The position numbers and the translations under genes were made by a program. DNA of 64,000 nucleotides from Aplectana chamaeleonis (lineage: Eukaryota; Nematoda; Chromadorea; Rhabditida; Cosmocercidae), in the NCBI GenBank assembly GCA_029168955.1, contig JAPDOI010001940.1, forward strand, positions 1 through 64,000, read 5' to 3'. Under the pieces are notes generated by a model. It searched no databases, was not told where the DNA came from, and saw only the letters and a program-made list of their open reading frames with translations. Below, piece by piece: positions 25,628 to 36,583 of this stretch. Each line of letters starts with the position of its first letter. The first letter of the stretch is position 1.

Positions 25628-25982
25628 TTAACGCCAGCGCGGGCGTCTCGTAAGAGTATGAATAATCTCTACGAGCGTCACACACTTGCGGGGACTTTGA
25701 ATACTCCAGCGGCGAAGCCATGGCGGAGCAGGAGAGGAGGGCCTCAACTTTTCCAAACAAGCAATATCTGTACACGCGTTCACCATTGCAGCGGATAGCA
25801 ATGGAGTTAATTATCATGAAACGGGATGAAATTGATAATGACTTAATAGTGAAAATATTAAAAAAGTGATTACAGCCGTCACCGCCATGGCGGAGCGGGC
25901 GTCACGCTCGTTCCACGCGGGCGTGGCGTCAAGCCATTCATACCCCCACGCCCGCGCGTCACGCGCTTGCGGCGCTGGCGTT
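25628..25982. mobile_element. Diverged inverted-repeat element, about 355 bp
   Basis: AACGCCAGCGCGGGCGTCTC followed by GAGTATGAATAATC at the left corresponds to CATTCATACCCCCACGCCCG and GCGGCGCTGGCGTTGAG at the right. GCCATGGCGGAGC occurs in both halves. The centre is AT-rich. The match is imperfect, so the boundaries are approximate. Confidence 0.5.
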
Positions 25983-25999
25983 GAGGAGTACGAATAGCG

Positions 26000-26684
26000 C
26001 CAAATGTTGGCCGGCGCGAGAGGATCTGCAAGTTGGAGTGCAACTGTCACAGTGGCCGTCTTCAGCGCGACCTGCTACGACGTCTGACGCCGTAGAAATC
26101 GAGCACATGGAGTGTGAGCTAAGATCTGGGGAGGGATCCATCGGCATCGACGGTATTGGTCTCAACAAAGTGAACAGATTTTAGTACTTCGGATCAAGAA
26201 TCGCATTTCCCTCGCAAATCGCAGGCTACTGAATGCCCATGTTCACGTGAATACGGCTTGTATGAAGTGCTGAGCCACAACTACTCTAATCTGTAGCAGG
26301 AACATCCCCATCGGTTCGAGTCTAAAATCGACGAAACGGAGATTGAACCAGTCATCCCTTTTACCACCGTGAGCTGCCCGTCCACCGGAGAAGCTGTTGA
26401 GCAATCTGTGCATGAGGCCTTCGTCAGACTCGGTCGAAAAACCGGCAGAGTCCGGGGCATAAAAACCTACCTCGGGTGCATTCGCCTTGTACTTGTTCGC
26501 GCGTGGAACAGCAGCATCGACTGGGTGGATTGGCAAGCATTCGGTAGCAAATGGATCTATTGAGTGGGTTTTCTGCACCCGTCTCAGTATTTCCGTGCGT
26601 ATCGACAGGGTGGGACTCAGTGGATCGACTAACTCGGACGAGTGCCTGAGATGGAAATTTCGGGACTCAAATGACCTATAGAAG
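26000..26684. other. Unassigned stretch with a GACTCAGTGG-type fragment
   Basis: No gene recognised. Around 26,597-26,645 the text GTATCGACAGGGTGGGACTC, AGTGGATCGACTAACTCGGA resembles the repeat at 62,455-63,040. The remainder looks unique, and the open frames on both strands appear to be chance. Confidence 0.4.
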
Positions 26685-27178
26685 TTAAAGGCACAGTTCA
26701 AGCTCAGAGACCAAATCTGAGATTTCCACATAATTGTGAAGTAGACCCACCCCGTATACCACTTGTCAAGTGCGAGCTATCAATTCTTCCGAATAAGCGA
26801 GATATAGGAGGAGGCCATCCTGGGGCCCCCACCTCGGGAAGCCACTTTGGCACGCCCCTTTTACGATTTTTCGAGCTCAACAGTGGCGAGATGAGCGATG
26901 TGAGGCGAGATGAGCAATCAGTAGCCTCGTTCTTCCCTTCATTCTCAGCCTCTCTCTTCATTCAGGTCAGCTCGCATACAGCGGTTGCAAATGACGGGAG
27001 TTACAAGCCTCAGACAACTCGTCCACCATGCTTCAGTAGCTCAATTTTTGAGGGGCCATAACTCCGTTCCCAGGGGGTCTTGAACGATTCCAGAGACGTC
27101 ATTGGAATCAGCGTGGGACCGTTCCCAAAATAGATAGAAAAACTGAAAGTGGATTCTGAGGTTGGACTGTGCCTTTAA
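26685..27178. mobile_element. TIR element, 480-bp family, copy 2
   Basis: Ends TTAAAGGCACAGTTCAAGCT and GGTTGGACTGTGCCTTTAA, inverted to each other over about 18 bp. The body aligns through its length with 23,778-24,261, including the unusual GAATAAGCGAGATATAGGAG, GGCACGCCCCTTTTACGA and CGTCCACCATGCTTCAGTAG stretches. Confidence 0.85.
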
Positions 27179-28119
27179 CCTCTGATTCAGGGTGAGTGTT
27201 GACGATAAAAATCTTTTTTCTGTTATTCCGCCTATCTTGAAAACGGTGCCACGCTGAATCCAAAGATGTCTCTGGTATCGTACAAGACCTTTATAAATGT
27301 TGCCATTGTTATATAACAATCGCTTGCTGAAGTCTTAGTTTCAGGTATAGCGGGAATTATCGGCGTCGGAATCCTCAACGAAAAAAAAATCGGACATGTT
27401 ACATATTCAGAAAAAAAAACTGTTTTGAGAGGTAAAACAACAAAAGCACACATCTTAGAAGCAGTTCCGAACAAAAAAAGATTCAAAATGAGAAAAAAAA
27501 CTCACATTAAGAAGTTAAATTACTATGGAAGGATTTTCAGATCCCCCGACGTTTCAGAAAACGTCCTAGTGGGAGTTGCGTGGGAGAGGGATGAATAAAT
27601 TAACAACAATGTATGCAGGGTTTTCTCAGTGGACTATCTAGTAGGTCAAAAGATGGCAAAAACTGATTAAATCTTACTGAAATTTTCCATTCAAAGCAGA
27701 TGGACTGAAAACAGCTTCTAAGCACGCGTAAGGTTTTGAAGAAATAAGCGTATGCAAAGTTTGGCTTCTTGATTTTGTCTCATTCTTGAGATATGTGCCG
27801 TCTCCGAGATCATTGCCTGATTTGCACTCTTCTTTTCACTCGACTAAAGCAGCACAATGCTATCAGAATCCAAGACCGAGAGGATAAAGGAGTGGGTTAC
27901 AAGGCAGCGAGAATTGGACGGTATCATGGGTTCGAATTTAGCAATGGAAATTGTGCACTGCTCAATTCTCCTAGTGTTCATTAATCTAATATGCCTCTTT
28001 TTCACATTCCGCTTCATTTTTTTAATTTTTTTGTGCATTTACGTTTTTTGTACTGACCTAGGGATAGTACTCAATGACTGTCATGTGCCTTCTTATGGTA
28101 GAAAATTGATGGATATCGT
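27179..28119. other. About 0.9 kb AT-rich sequence without a supported gene
   Basis: Runs of A and T (for example AACGAAAAAAAAATCGG) dominate. A short dyad GACGTTTCAGAAAACGTC lies at 27,549. A hydrophobic open frame at 27,857-28,156 (one strongly hydrophobic stretch, LLVFINLICLFFTF) overlaps the neighbouring palindrome and is not recognised as a protein. Confidence 0.4.
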
Positions 28120-28366
28120 TCCGAAGGAACAAAATAATTTCAGAATGAGATTGTAATAACTAAATAATACTTCATCATCAACCAAAAAAGCTAGCAGTTG
28201 TGACTGCATTCTATGAAGCAACCGAAGCAGAGACTACGAGAGCGAGTAGCGCCTCTGCTTCAGTTGTTTCATAGAACGCAGTCACAACTTCTAGCCTTTT
28301 CGGTTGATGATGAAGTACGATCTAGTTATTACTATCTCATTCTGAATTAGTTTTGTTCCATAAAGA
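28120..28366. mobile_element. Palindromic MITE-like element, about 245 bp
   Basis: GGAACAAAATAATTTCAGAA, then ACTTCATCATCAACCAAAAA and GTTGTGACTGCATTCTATGA on the left arm are mirrored by TCATAGAACGCAGTCACAAC, TTTTCGGTTGATGATGAAGT and TTCTGAATTAGTTTTGTTCC on the right. Arms are about 110 bp. Confidence 0.8.
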
Positions 28367-28507
28367 ATTGTTGTGGATTAGAACACTCGTATGCATACTA
28401 ACAAAGGGAAGGAAAGTTTCAATTAAAAGCGAAGGAGAGGAACCCTTTTTTTTCAGTGGCCTATATGGCCGTATATTTCATTTTCAGGAGGCGTCACTCG
28501 GCTGACT

Positions 28508-28636
28508 TACATGTCTGCCAACCCTTGATCGAAAACTGCTGAACACACTTCAATTGAGAAGGTCTTTTTTTTCAGACATGTCTGCCAACCCTTGATCGAA
28601 AACTGCTGAACACACTTCAATTGAGAAGGTCTTTTT
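28508..28636 (+). repeat. Direct repeat of about 62 bp, two copies
   Basis: ACATGTCTGCCAACCCTTGA through CAATTGAGAAGGTCTTTTTT is present twice with almost no divergence, separated only by a few bases of TTTCAG. A recent local tandem duplication. Confidence 0.85.
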
Positions 28637-28793
28637 TCTTTTTCAGTGGGCGAACTCTAATAGAGGGGATGGGGTGCATGGTGAAGTACCAGATGAAAAT
28701 TCTCCAGATTTTTTCAGGTCTGGTGTTTTTGAAGAAGGGCTGCTAGCTGCACATAACAGTCAAATTTCGCTAACTCATGCAGTAACACAGGTC

Positions 28794-29175
28794 GGATCGC
28801 GGGAGCATGGCGGGCCGAACAACACCCACCCCGCGATCCGATCGCCATTGTCCTTGGATAAACCAGGCATGGAAAAAACGCTGTAATGACGCTCGCGATC
28901 CGACTGACAAACTTCGCATGCACCCGCGATCCGACTCCGACTTCAATGGTTGTCGTCGGTCCGACCGGCGCCTAGGCCTAGTTCCCGCCACGAGCGACGC
29001 GACATAATGTCTGTCATCTATATCGATCGAAAATCGATATTGCTAGTATGCACTGTCGCGGTAGCGTGTCGCGAGAAGTATGCCCTAGGCCTCAGTATCC
29101 TCCAGCGATCATGCCGGCGAGACATTTGCTTACCGCCAATCGCACGCCATGTTCCCGCGATCATCCCGGAAAGGC
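28794..29175. mobile_element. Imperfect inverted-repeat element, about 380 bp
   Basis: GGTCGGATCGCGGGAGCATG and CCTAGGCCTAGTTCCCGCC on the left pair with GCGAGAAGTATGCCCTAGGC and CACGCCATGTTCCCGCGATC on the right. GATCCGA motifs recur inside. Arms are diverged, so this is an old copy. Open frames across it are shadows of the hairpin. Confidence 0.5.
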
Positions 29176-29397
29176 CTTCCCGCGGTGTCGTTCCGACCGG
29201 TATTACTGTCTGCGAAGCCACGGTGGCCACTTGGAGAGAAGCTGTGCCCCAATTTTTTTGTCGTATTTCATTATTCGACCGACCAAATAGACCTTTGGGA
29301 AAAGCAGAATACGTGTTCATTTCTTCCTTCATCCTTCCCAACTTTTAGTAGGACGATCTACGAAACGTCGCGGGTATTAGGAGACCTTCCCTAATCA

Positions 29398-31083
29398 GGG
29401 GCCGCATTCATCAATGATTTACCCGCGAGGTAAGTGTAAAGTCCTTTGAATTTGGCACTTACCCGGTATTCACACGCTTACTTACTCGCGATTTTCGAGT
29501 AAAAATCCAGGTAAAATTTACCCGACGTATGGAGCCAGATAAATTTTACTCCCAGCCGGCTACAGCTGCACTCACCGCGGAAACAGCAATGGAGCGCATT
29601 ATTTTCATCAATAATTAAAACTACTCGTTTCGTTATAGGTTATTTTGCCTTTTTTATGATTAATTCAATGTTTCTTTCCACAAACAGAAAGTTATAAATG
29701 TTTTTTCATGCGTGTTCTCATTGGTTTTTGATGTCTGTCGTGAAAAAGCGGTAGACTTACTTGCTTCTGTCCACTAGATTTCTTTACCAAATTTTGAATG
29801 CATCAGAACATGCAACTTAAGATTTTCTTTTCGGCTTTATACTCCTCGTGCCATTGTTCACCGAACTCTTACTGAGTTAGGATATATTGTGCTGAATCGA
29901 AAGTAATAGTTCGAGAAAACAATATCCTTGGCCCGATTGAATTCTTCAGGTCATATGTTAATAGTGTAGCTGCCGAGAACGCTGTCGTTCCTTTATCTAA
30001 TACTTTTGACGCTCCTTCTGGAAAATGATAATCTGTGATCCTAACGCTCGAATTCAATTTATGGCTTAAGTACTCAACATTTTCGCATTTCGAACTTTTT
30101 TCTGTGCAATGAGTTTGGACCTCAAATCTCACAGTACATTTGTACAGGTTATATTCTCATCCACCATAGATAATTTGCGAATAGTCAACTTTCTGCCACC
30201 AATTTCTGCTTTTTCTTCGAATCTTGAAAGAAAAATACTTCACAATTCGCAATGAAGTGATTTTTAGAAGAAAACTTCCAGCAGTATACGACAGAGGGAG
30301 AGCCGCCTTTCTAATGCCAAAATTTATTGCGCCAAATAAATAATGGGTTTGAGTTTTTTCTCTACAATTAAATAAGCACGACGCAATATAGAAGAATCCT
30401 TTGGCTTTTTTTCGCCGATTTGTATTACGCATGAAATGGCATATTTATCGTTGGCCGATCGGTGAACATTGGCAAAAAGATTTACCAAATCTTCCCCTGA
30501 AACTCGTGACCCACCGAGAGTAGCTGAGAGCTCACAAAAATCTTAGATGCAAATAAATTGGCGTTTTTGAACGGTGTCAAATTTGGTTGAAAAACTGGAC
30601 CGAAAAAAGACAAAAATGAGTAGTGGGTAGCTTTATCTACAACCTAATACTCCTAGAGGAAAAATTCCATCATAGAGTAATCCTCCACTAGAGTAGGACA
30701 GCGACTAGAAAAAAAATTGACGAGTGCCTTTGGAAGAATCTCGCTAGAAGAAATTCAATAGTCAGTAATGTTAAATGATGCTATTTTCTATATAGGATGA
30801 TGTACCCCCTATGATGTACTTCAAAGTTTTCATTAATCATCAAACCAATGCACTTCTCTTTAGCCCCTTTGAATAAAAAAAGCATGAATCGGCGAAAGAA
30901 TTTCAAATTAACGACGCCTATTCAGTGTTTCGGTAAGTGCACAATAAACACATTTTGCGCGGGATCTTACCCGGGTAAGTAAGTGTGTGATGAATACCGT
31001 TTCGCAGTGAGTAAGTTATCGGCTCCGGGTAAGGTAAATGTAAAATAAGATTTACCCGGCATTTCAATGATGAATACGGCCCC
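29398..31083. mobile_element. Non-autonomous TIR transposon, 1,686 bp
   Basis: Left end GGGGCCGCATTCATCAATGA and right end TCAATGATGAATACGGCCCC are inverted. A second subterminal pair (GTATTCACACGCTTACTTAC and GGGTAAGTAAGTGTGTGATG) lies further in, so each end holds two copies of an 'ATTCATCA ... TTACCCG' motif. The interior is AT-rich and has no transposase. Target-site duplication not established. Confidence 0.75.
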
Positions 31084-31518
31084 AGCGCTTCGAGCAACTC
31101 TCTGGAGCAATGCCAGGGTTTCGAAATCGTTCTCGACCTTTGAGTCAGTACACTTCCGACAGTCGCGCCAGGACCTACATCCTTATGACGACCGTCACGT
31201 GCCTTGGTCATGCATGCTGGGTAGCTATTCAATATCCTACCATTCAACTCGTCAATTATTTCCATCCATTGTTTTGTCGCCTTCGTTATCATTAACTCAC
31301 TTGTGTGTCCGAACATGATCGAAAAGTTCCAGCATGTCCCCGTGTAATTTCCTTAGCTATTATTTCCTTAACACATTTCGCAATTCATAGTTTTTGGTTA
31401 TGTAATTTTGGCCTTGTATTGCAGGAATTCACATAAAGTTGTTTTTGCGAACGCCGAAGTTGAGCTCTCGTTTTCCACAGCTGTCGTCATGTCGACTTAA
31501 CTGATGGGAGAAGAATAC

Positions 31519-31667
31519 TAACATCGGCGTGGATCCGGAAGAGACCTTGCGTTCCCCATCGGAGGTTGGTGCAAACTCGGTGCCGCATGCTATAACATAC
31601 GTGCACCGAGTTTGCGCCAACCTTCAACAGTGAACGCAAAGTCTCTTCCGGACCCACACCGACGTTA
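31519..31667. mobile_element. Palindromic MITE-like hairpin, about 149 bp
   Basis: TCGGCGTGGATCCGGAAGAG and GGTTGGTGCAAACTCGGTGC on the left mirror GCACCGAGTTTGCGCCAACC and CTCTTCCGGACCCACACCGA on the right. It is followed directly by a GC-rich 68-bp repeat. Confidence 0.8.
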
Positions 31668-31735
31668 CGTGGCCTTGAGCTGTGTCTCGCCACGCGCCGC
31701 GGTCGCGTCGCGGCGTCGCAATTAGAGCACGCTTA
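31668..31735 (+). repeat. GC-rich 68-bp repeat, copy 1 (partner 39,113-39,181, inverted)
   Basis: GTGGCCTTGAGCTGTGTCTC, then CGCGTCGCGGCGTCGCAATT, AGAGC. The same text occurs inverted at 39,113-39,181 with few differences. It may be one terminal piece of a larger element. Confidence 0.7.
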
Positions 31736-31739
31736 TACA

Positions 31740-32660
31740 TCGCCAACACTTTTCCTGAGTTGTGTGTTCTAACATGGATGGGATGAAGAAAAACATGACA
31801 GACCACAATGTACAGGTGTTCAGGCATGAAGATCGCTGCATACAAAGTCATTATTGGCAATCAATTATGGTTCTTACTTCCAATGATTGAGCACGGGTGT
31901 TAATTGTCTGTAAAGTGAAGGAGTTCAAACGCCATCACTCATCATTATGTTAATATTTTCTGGTTTCTAACATTCATTACTCTCTTCTTCTATTACTTTA
32001 GATAATTCATTATAGTGGGACATTTTTCTTCCGTATTTCCCAGGCTTAACGTCTGAGCTCATCAGTTATCTCTCACAAGACTGCCAACAGAGGACCAGTT
32101 TCAGGAAATCTTACGGAAATCATTCAGGCATGGAGAACACATCAACTTTCTGCCCTCTTTGCTAGCTAGGGCTTTTTTTTAAGAACCTGCACAGACACAT
32201 GAGGGAGGTTCACGAGTGCTCCAATTCAGCATGCAGAGCGTGGGCTCATCTACCATGCAGTTCGGGAATTTCTGGGCAATGTTCAATTTGCGATAATGGT
32301 ATCTGGAAATGGGAAAATGTCAATCACTGAGCAGTTTGTGTTTATATGCCTCAAAAATTAGCGTATAGTTGTGAGCTAAGGTCGAAACTACTCCACTGTC
32401 GTCCTCGAGAGGAAAGATGGCAAAGAAACAATAGGCGTCAAAGGAGAAATTGCTTCCGGTTGGCAGAATACACTCTTTACAAAGTCGCATAAACATTTCG
32501 CACAACTATTTGGGTACAAAAATAATATAGATGACCTTTGGATAATGAAAGAGGATTAGTTCCGACTAAGAATTTAGGTATCGTTTGAATTCTGAAGGTT
32601 TTGACGCTACGGAATCGAAGTGTATGTAGAAAGGGTTTACATTAGGTAACGTAAACTTAG
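31740..32660. other. Unassigned stretch with a possible C2H2 finger remnant
   Basis: At 32,150-32,220 the plus strand reads CPLC, a stop, then FFKNLHRHMREVH, which fits a C2H2 zinc-finger pattern (C-x2-C, then H-x4-H) interrupted by one stop. It recalls the fingers of the MULE-type gene near 47 kb, but the match is short. The rest is AT-rich with no recognisable gene. Confidence 0.3.
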
Positions 32661-32667
32661 TTTCATC

Positions 32668-33102
32668 TTAAAGGCAGTGTTCACGATAATCTTCAATTTT
32701 GAGATTATTCGCAAAATCGATTAATTGACCCCCGTAGAACTAAAATGACGGAGAAACTGAGAAAAATGGACCAGAAGGGCACCAAATCCTTTACTCTCAC
32801 CCCGCCACTTTACTCTCACAGGAACTGTTCGTTGTGACGATGAAATATTTTGTGGACCCGTCCTTTGCTATTTTCTGCTTTCTGTTGCTGCGTCCCTTCC
32901 TTCCGACTCTAACTAGTACTGTTTTGCATAAAATATTTTTTTCCGTTTTAGACTATTTCAGACCAGAGAATAATGTCACTGAAATACGACGTTTTAATGC
33001 GTTTCTCGCCGTTTCTTCGTAATTTTGGTAACAATTGGAGGCCAAAGCTTTGTGTTATGGGAAAAATTCGGAAATGAAAATCATCGTGAACACTGCCTTT
33101 AA
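32668..33102. mobile_element. TIR element of the GTGTTCACGATAATCTTC family, intact copy
   Basis: Ends TTAAAGGCAGTGTTCACGAT and ATCGTGAACACTGCCTTTAA are perfect inverted repeats over 20 bp. The body (CACCCCGCCACTTTACTCTC, AATGTCACTGAAATACGACG) matches the interrupted copy at 22,931-23,780. 435 bp, no transposase. Confidence 0.85.
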
Positions 33103-33489
33103 TACTAATCTAATAACGACTTCTCTGTATCGCTTCTTTTCATTATAGACCAGCCGTCCTGCTGGCTCCGCCCGCCTGACGGCTGGCTGGGGGCTTCGCC
33201 CCCAGACCCCCGAATTTCCGCCTCCGGCGGAAATTATTAATTCGTCTTTGCATATATAGAATGGGCTCAGAAATTATTTAACCTCAATATATTTTGTTGT
33301 AGACATAAAGGTTGCCTGTCGCACATGTGGAAACATGGAAAGGCAGACAGCGGCAAATTATACCGAGAAAAGCAATAAATCTGCTCCAGTTGTGCACGCA
33401 CACAAAATCAATCCGAAGTGCGGCAAATCCTGTAGATTAGCGTTCTAGAGCTCGTTTCAAGGACATTCATCTTTCTGCGGCGTCCTGCG
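33103..33489. other. Spacer with a GC-rich dyad
   Basis: Contains a dyad-rich stretch at 33,155-33,235 (GACGGCTGGCTGGGGGCTTC, then TTTCCGCCTCCGGCGGAAAT). No gene seen. Confidence 0.4.
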
Positions 33490-33594
33490 CATTGATACGT
33501 AGTACCGCACACTTACTACGGTGTCAAGAGCATTCCCCCTGAGGTCGAGCACACTTTCTATGGCGTCCGGCGCATTCCCACATGGGTCCCGTAC
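33490..33594 (+). repeat. 42-bp satellite B, left fragment
   Basis: About two and a half monomers (CACACTTTCTATGGCGTCCG, GCGCATTCCCACATGGGTCC). It stops abruptly at GTCCCGTAC, where the hAT-like element begins, and the same GTCCCGTAC resumes at 36,575. It is therefore the left part of the array continuing at 36,584. Confidence 0.85.
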
Positions 33595-34272
33595 CAGGGG
33601 TGTGCGGCAATTGCCGTTTGCCGATTGCCGTTTGCCGGCCATTTTTGGGGTTTGCCGTTGCCGTTGCCGTTTGCCGAAATTTTCGTCTAAAACGGCAAAT
33701 TTTCGGCAAAAATTCGTTAAAACAACAGGATTTGCCCCCACCGCAGTCTCTGTGTTGGTCAGCGATTCGGAGCTGCTACAAATAATCATTTTGACTAGTT
33801 CCAGCTTCTGGTTCCGGCTGATTCAATGTACCCTCTCAATCGCTAATTTATGAAAACATCTCGACTGGGTAATCAATGGAGTTCGTTCGAGTTCTAAATT
33901 GTTCGGGAGCCTCCAGATGTCATTATTTAATCAGCAAATTCTGAACCCTTTAAGAATGCCAAAAATGCGAAAAACCCCTTCTCAGAGGCATACCGATTAC
34001 TGCAAGTTCTAAGGTTACAGAACCAAGTCATATCAAAGCTGTGGCGCAAAAGCAGTCTTATTTAGACATATGAACCAGTGGAGAACTCGTGTATATAGGC
34101 CCACTTATCGTCGGTTGAGGCTGATGGTAATAATTGGGGCAGGGAAATTATAAATTCTGCAAGCACTTTGTCCGGCTTTTTAAAAGTTGAACAATATTAA
34201 CAGCGGTCATTAAAGGCAGTGGTCAATAATATCTTTTATTTCGAGATCATCAGCTGAAATGAAAGGCTGACT

Positions 34273-34764
34273 TAGAGGCAGTGTTCACGATGACAAATGT
34301 GTTTCAGTTTCCACTAGGAATGGGTAGTGGAGGGGCATACTGTAACGTTGACGTCGAAAGAAAGCATGAAAACGAGCCAGGAAAAGCTCCAAAAGAGCCC
34401 GAAGTTGCCACTTCGAGTGCAAGGCAAACCCCAAAAGCGCAACACACGCTCACCGACGCGAATAATGAATGCTCGAGATCGTGAGATGAGCGATGATTTC
34501 CAATTATTAGACCAGTTCTTCTCTTCATTCTCAACTTCTCTCTTTACTCAGGTCAGCTCGCATACATCGGCTGCAAAAGACGGAAGTTACAGGCCTCGGA
34601 CAACTCGTCCACCATGCTTCCGTAGCTCAATTTTTGAAGGACCATAACTCCGTACCCAGAAGGTCTTGTACGATTTCAGAGACATCATTGGAATTAGCAT
34701 GGGGCCGTTTTCAAGATAGACGGGGAAACAGAAAAAAGATTTCTATCGTGAACACTGCCTTTGA
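34273..34764. mobile_element. TIR element, mixed ends, 480-bp family related
   Basis: The ends (AGAGGCAGTGTTCACGATGA / ATCGTGAACACTGCCTTTGA) belong to the 32,668 family. The right half (TCGTCCACCATGCTTCCGTA, CCATAACTCCGTACCCAGAA) belongs to the 23,778/26,685 family. So it either links the two families or is a recombinant. Confidence 0.7.
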
Positions 34765-35953
34765 TGACAGAGCTGGTTTTGCTAGGAAATGGTGTAAAGA
34801 TGAAAAAATGAAAAATCTTTGAAGGCAACGATTAGAACAGCATTCAACTTTTCAATAGAAATCCGAGGGTTCGAGGCCCATCGCAACAACAGTGTGGGAA
34901 ACCGGCTAAAAACGAGCAACCAATAGCAACATACGTCCCGAAAGATGAACGTGGTGTACTCGCTCCACCCTTCTTCCTCGGTAGCCACAGGGGAGGTGAG
35001 TTGGGTGGGTAAACCACACTCAAGTTTTGAGACCTTATAATTTTGATTTTTATTGCTTGTTTCTAGCCGACATTGTTGCTGTAACTGGCCTCGTGCCAGC
35101 TTGTAGGCCGAATACGCAGAAAGTGAAGAGCCCAAGAGCAGTCCAGCTGGCTAGCGCACTGTACGCGGCGCTCCAGCGACGAAGTGAGCGCAGCGGACTT
35201 CCGTCGCATGTACCAGTCAAACGCCCTCATTCTGTGCATTCGATCAACATGCCCCTCGGAGCTCTTGATTCGAAAATTCGAAGGCTGCTTTTACCGTGAG
35301 CACTGCATTCAACTAGACTAGTTTCACTCCATTCCTGTAGCCTCACAAGGGTAACCATTCAATGGTAGTTCTCAGTGAGCAAAATTGAAATCCTTGAGCT
35401 CACTACTTGCTACTAACCGTAAAAAATTGTGACTCCGGTTATAGCCTAAACCGCGCGCTGCAGATCGCGGTGTGAACTGTCTTTCGCCATCAATCCCGAT
35501 CAATCATCGCGTGTATTCACCCTTCTATTCGCACCTGATTGTGGTACCAGTATCGTCCATAGTCTTTGTCTCGGCGCACACTCCCATCGCACCAAGGTTG
35601 CTTACGGTTCACTGATCGTCCCCGGATCGACTAGGCTGGGACGCGCTGGCCGCAGGCCTTCTTCAGAAAATCCTTTGCGGGCCTGTCACACTTTGCACTG
35701 CTCAAGAAGACGCCCATCTTTTGAATTTCTAGCACTGAATTGTACGGAAACTTCAAATGGAGAGGAATTAACAGAGTTTTCGCCGGCGATGGAGAAGCTT
35801 ACAGCCTTGTTGATCTTGGTAGTGACTCCTGATTACCTGAGGCCTTCAAGTAGCTTCTGATATATAGGATTTTTCTTCCTGTAAAGGCTACTGAAACATC
35901 AGGCTCATAGTAACTGGCAGATATTGCATGGAATATGACATGATCAACAATGA
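34765..35953. other. About 1.2 kb interior of the hAT-like element without a recognised gene
   Basis: Unique-looking sequence. The open frames (for example 35,027-35,299) have no features that I recognise. An isolated TTACCGTGAGCACTGCATTC at 35,291 resembles the terminus of the neighbouring TIR family. Confidence 0.4.
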
Positions 35954-36441
35954 AGGGTTGCCTACATCAGATGAAGTTTCGGGATACACTTTTACTATGT
36001 TCTATGGGGAGGACAGTGTTTCGAAATTCCAAACTCAGAACCTGCTAAATCCCTCAGGCCATTCCCAAAAAGGTCCAAATTTGAAGAAGGCCAGAACGGC
36101 TCGGCCAAAGGGAGTAGAGCCGATTTAACAATTGAATTACCTGAATGTATGCTCAGAGTAGATCAGAATTTGGGCAACAATGCATAATTTCTGATCTAAA
36201 CAGAATCAGTGCACCAAAATTTTCTAAATCTATTCCGAACGCATCTCTATAAAAGCAATGCAATCGTTAAATCGGCTCTACTCACTTCGGCCGAACCGTT
36301 CTGGCCTTGATCAGATTTTCACCGTTTTACAGACTGCCTGAGGCATTTAGCAGATTCTGAACATGAGATACTGGAACACTGTCCTCCCCCTAGAGCATAT
36401 TAAAATTGCATCTCAAAACTTCATCTGAAGTTGGCAACCCT
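35954..36441. mobile_element. Palindromic MITE, about 488 bp, nested
   Basis: GGGTTGCCTACATCAGATGA, GGGGAGGACAGTGTTTCGAA and AGTAGAGCCGATTTAACAAT on the left are matched in reverse order by CGTTAAATCGGCTCTACTCA, AACACTGTCCTCCCCCTAGA and TCATCTGAAGTTGGCAACCC on the right. Arms of about 190 bp surround a 110-bp centre. Confidence 0.8.
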
Positions 36442-36583
36442 CCCTTGTACGCAAATGTTGGTGTATTATAGCACAAAACAGATTTTGCCGTTTGCCGTTT
36501 GCCGGCCCTTTTTGGGGTTTGCCGTTGCCGTTGCCGTTTGCCGAAATTTGAAATTCCTTTGCCGCACACCCCTGGTCCCGTAC

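Larger units (their letters stand above)
33595..36574. mobile_element. hAT-like element, 2,980 bp, inserted into satellite B
   Basis: Begins CAGGGGTGTGCGGCAA and ends TTGCCGCACACCCCTG (perfect inverted ends). It is flanked on both sides by GTCCCGTAC (33,586-33,594 and 36,575-36,583), compatible with the 8-bp duplication of hAT elements. Just inside each end is a roughly 53-bp block of TTTGCCG-type microrepeats (33,626-33,684 and 36,493-36,547). It lies in the SAME orientation at both ends with about one mismatch, which is unusual because subterminal repeats normally follow the inverted ends. No hAT transposase is recognisable; two smaller TIR elements are nested inside (34,273 and 35,954). 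Confidence 0.85.
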
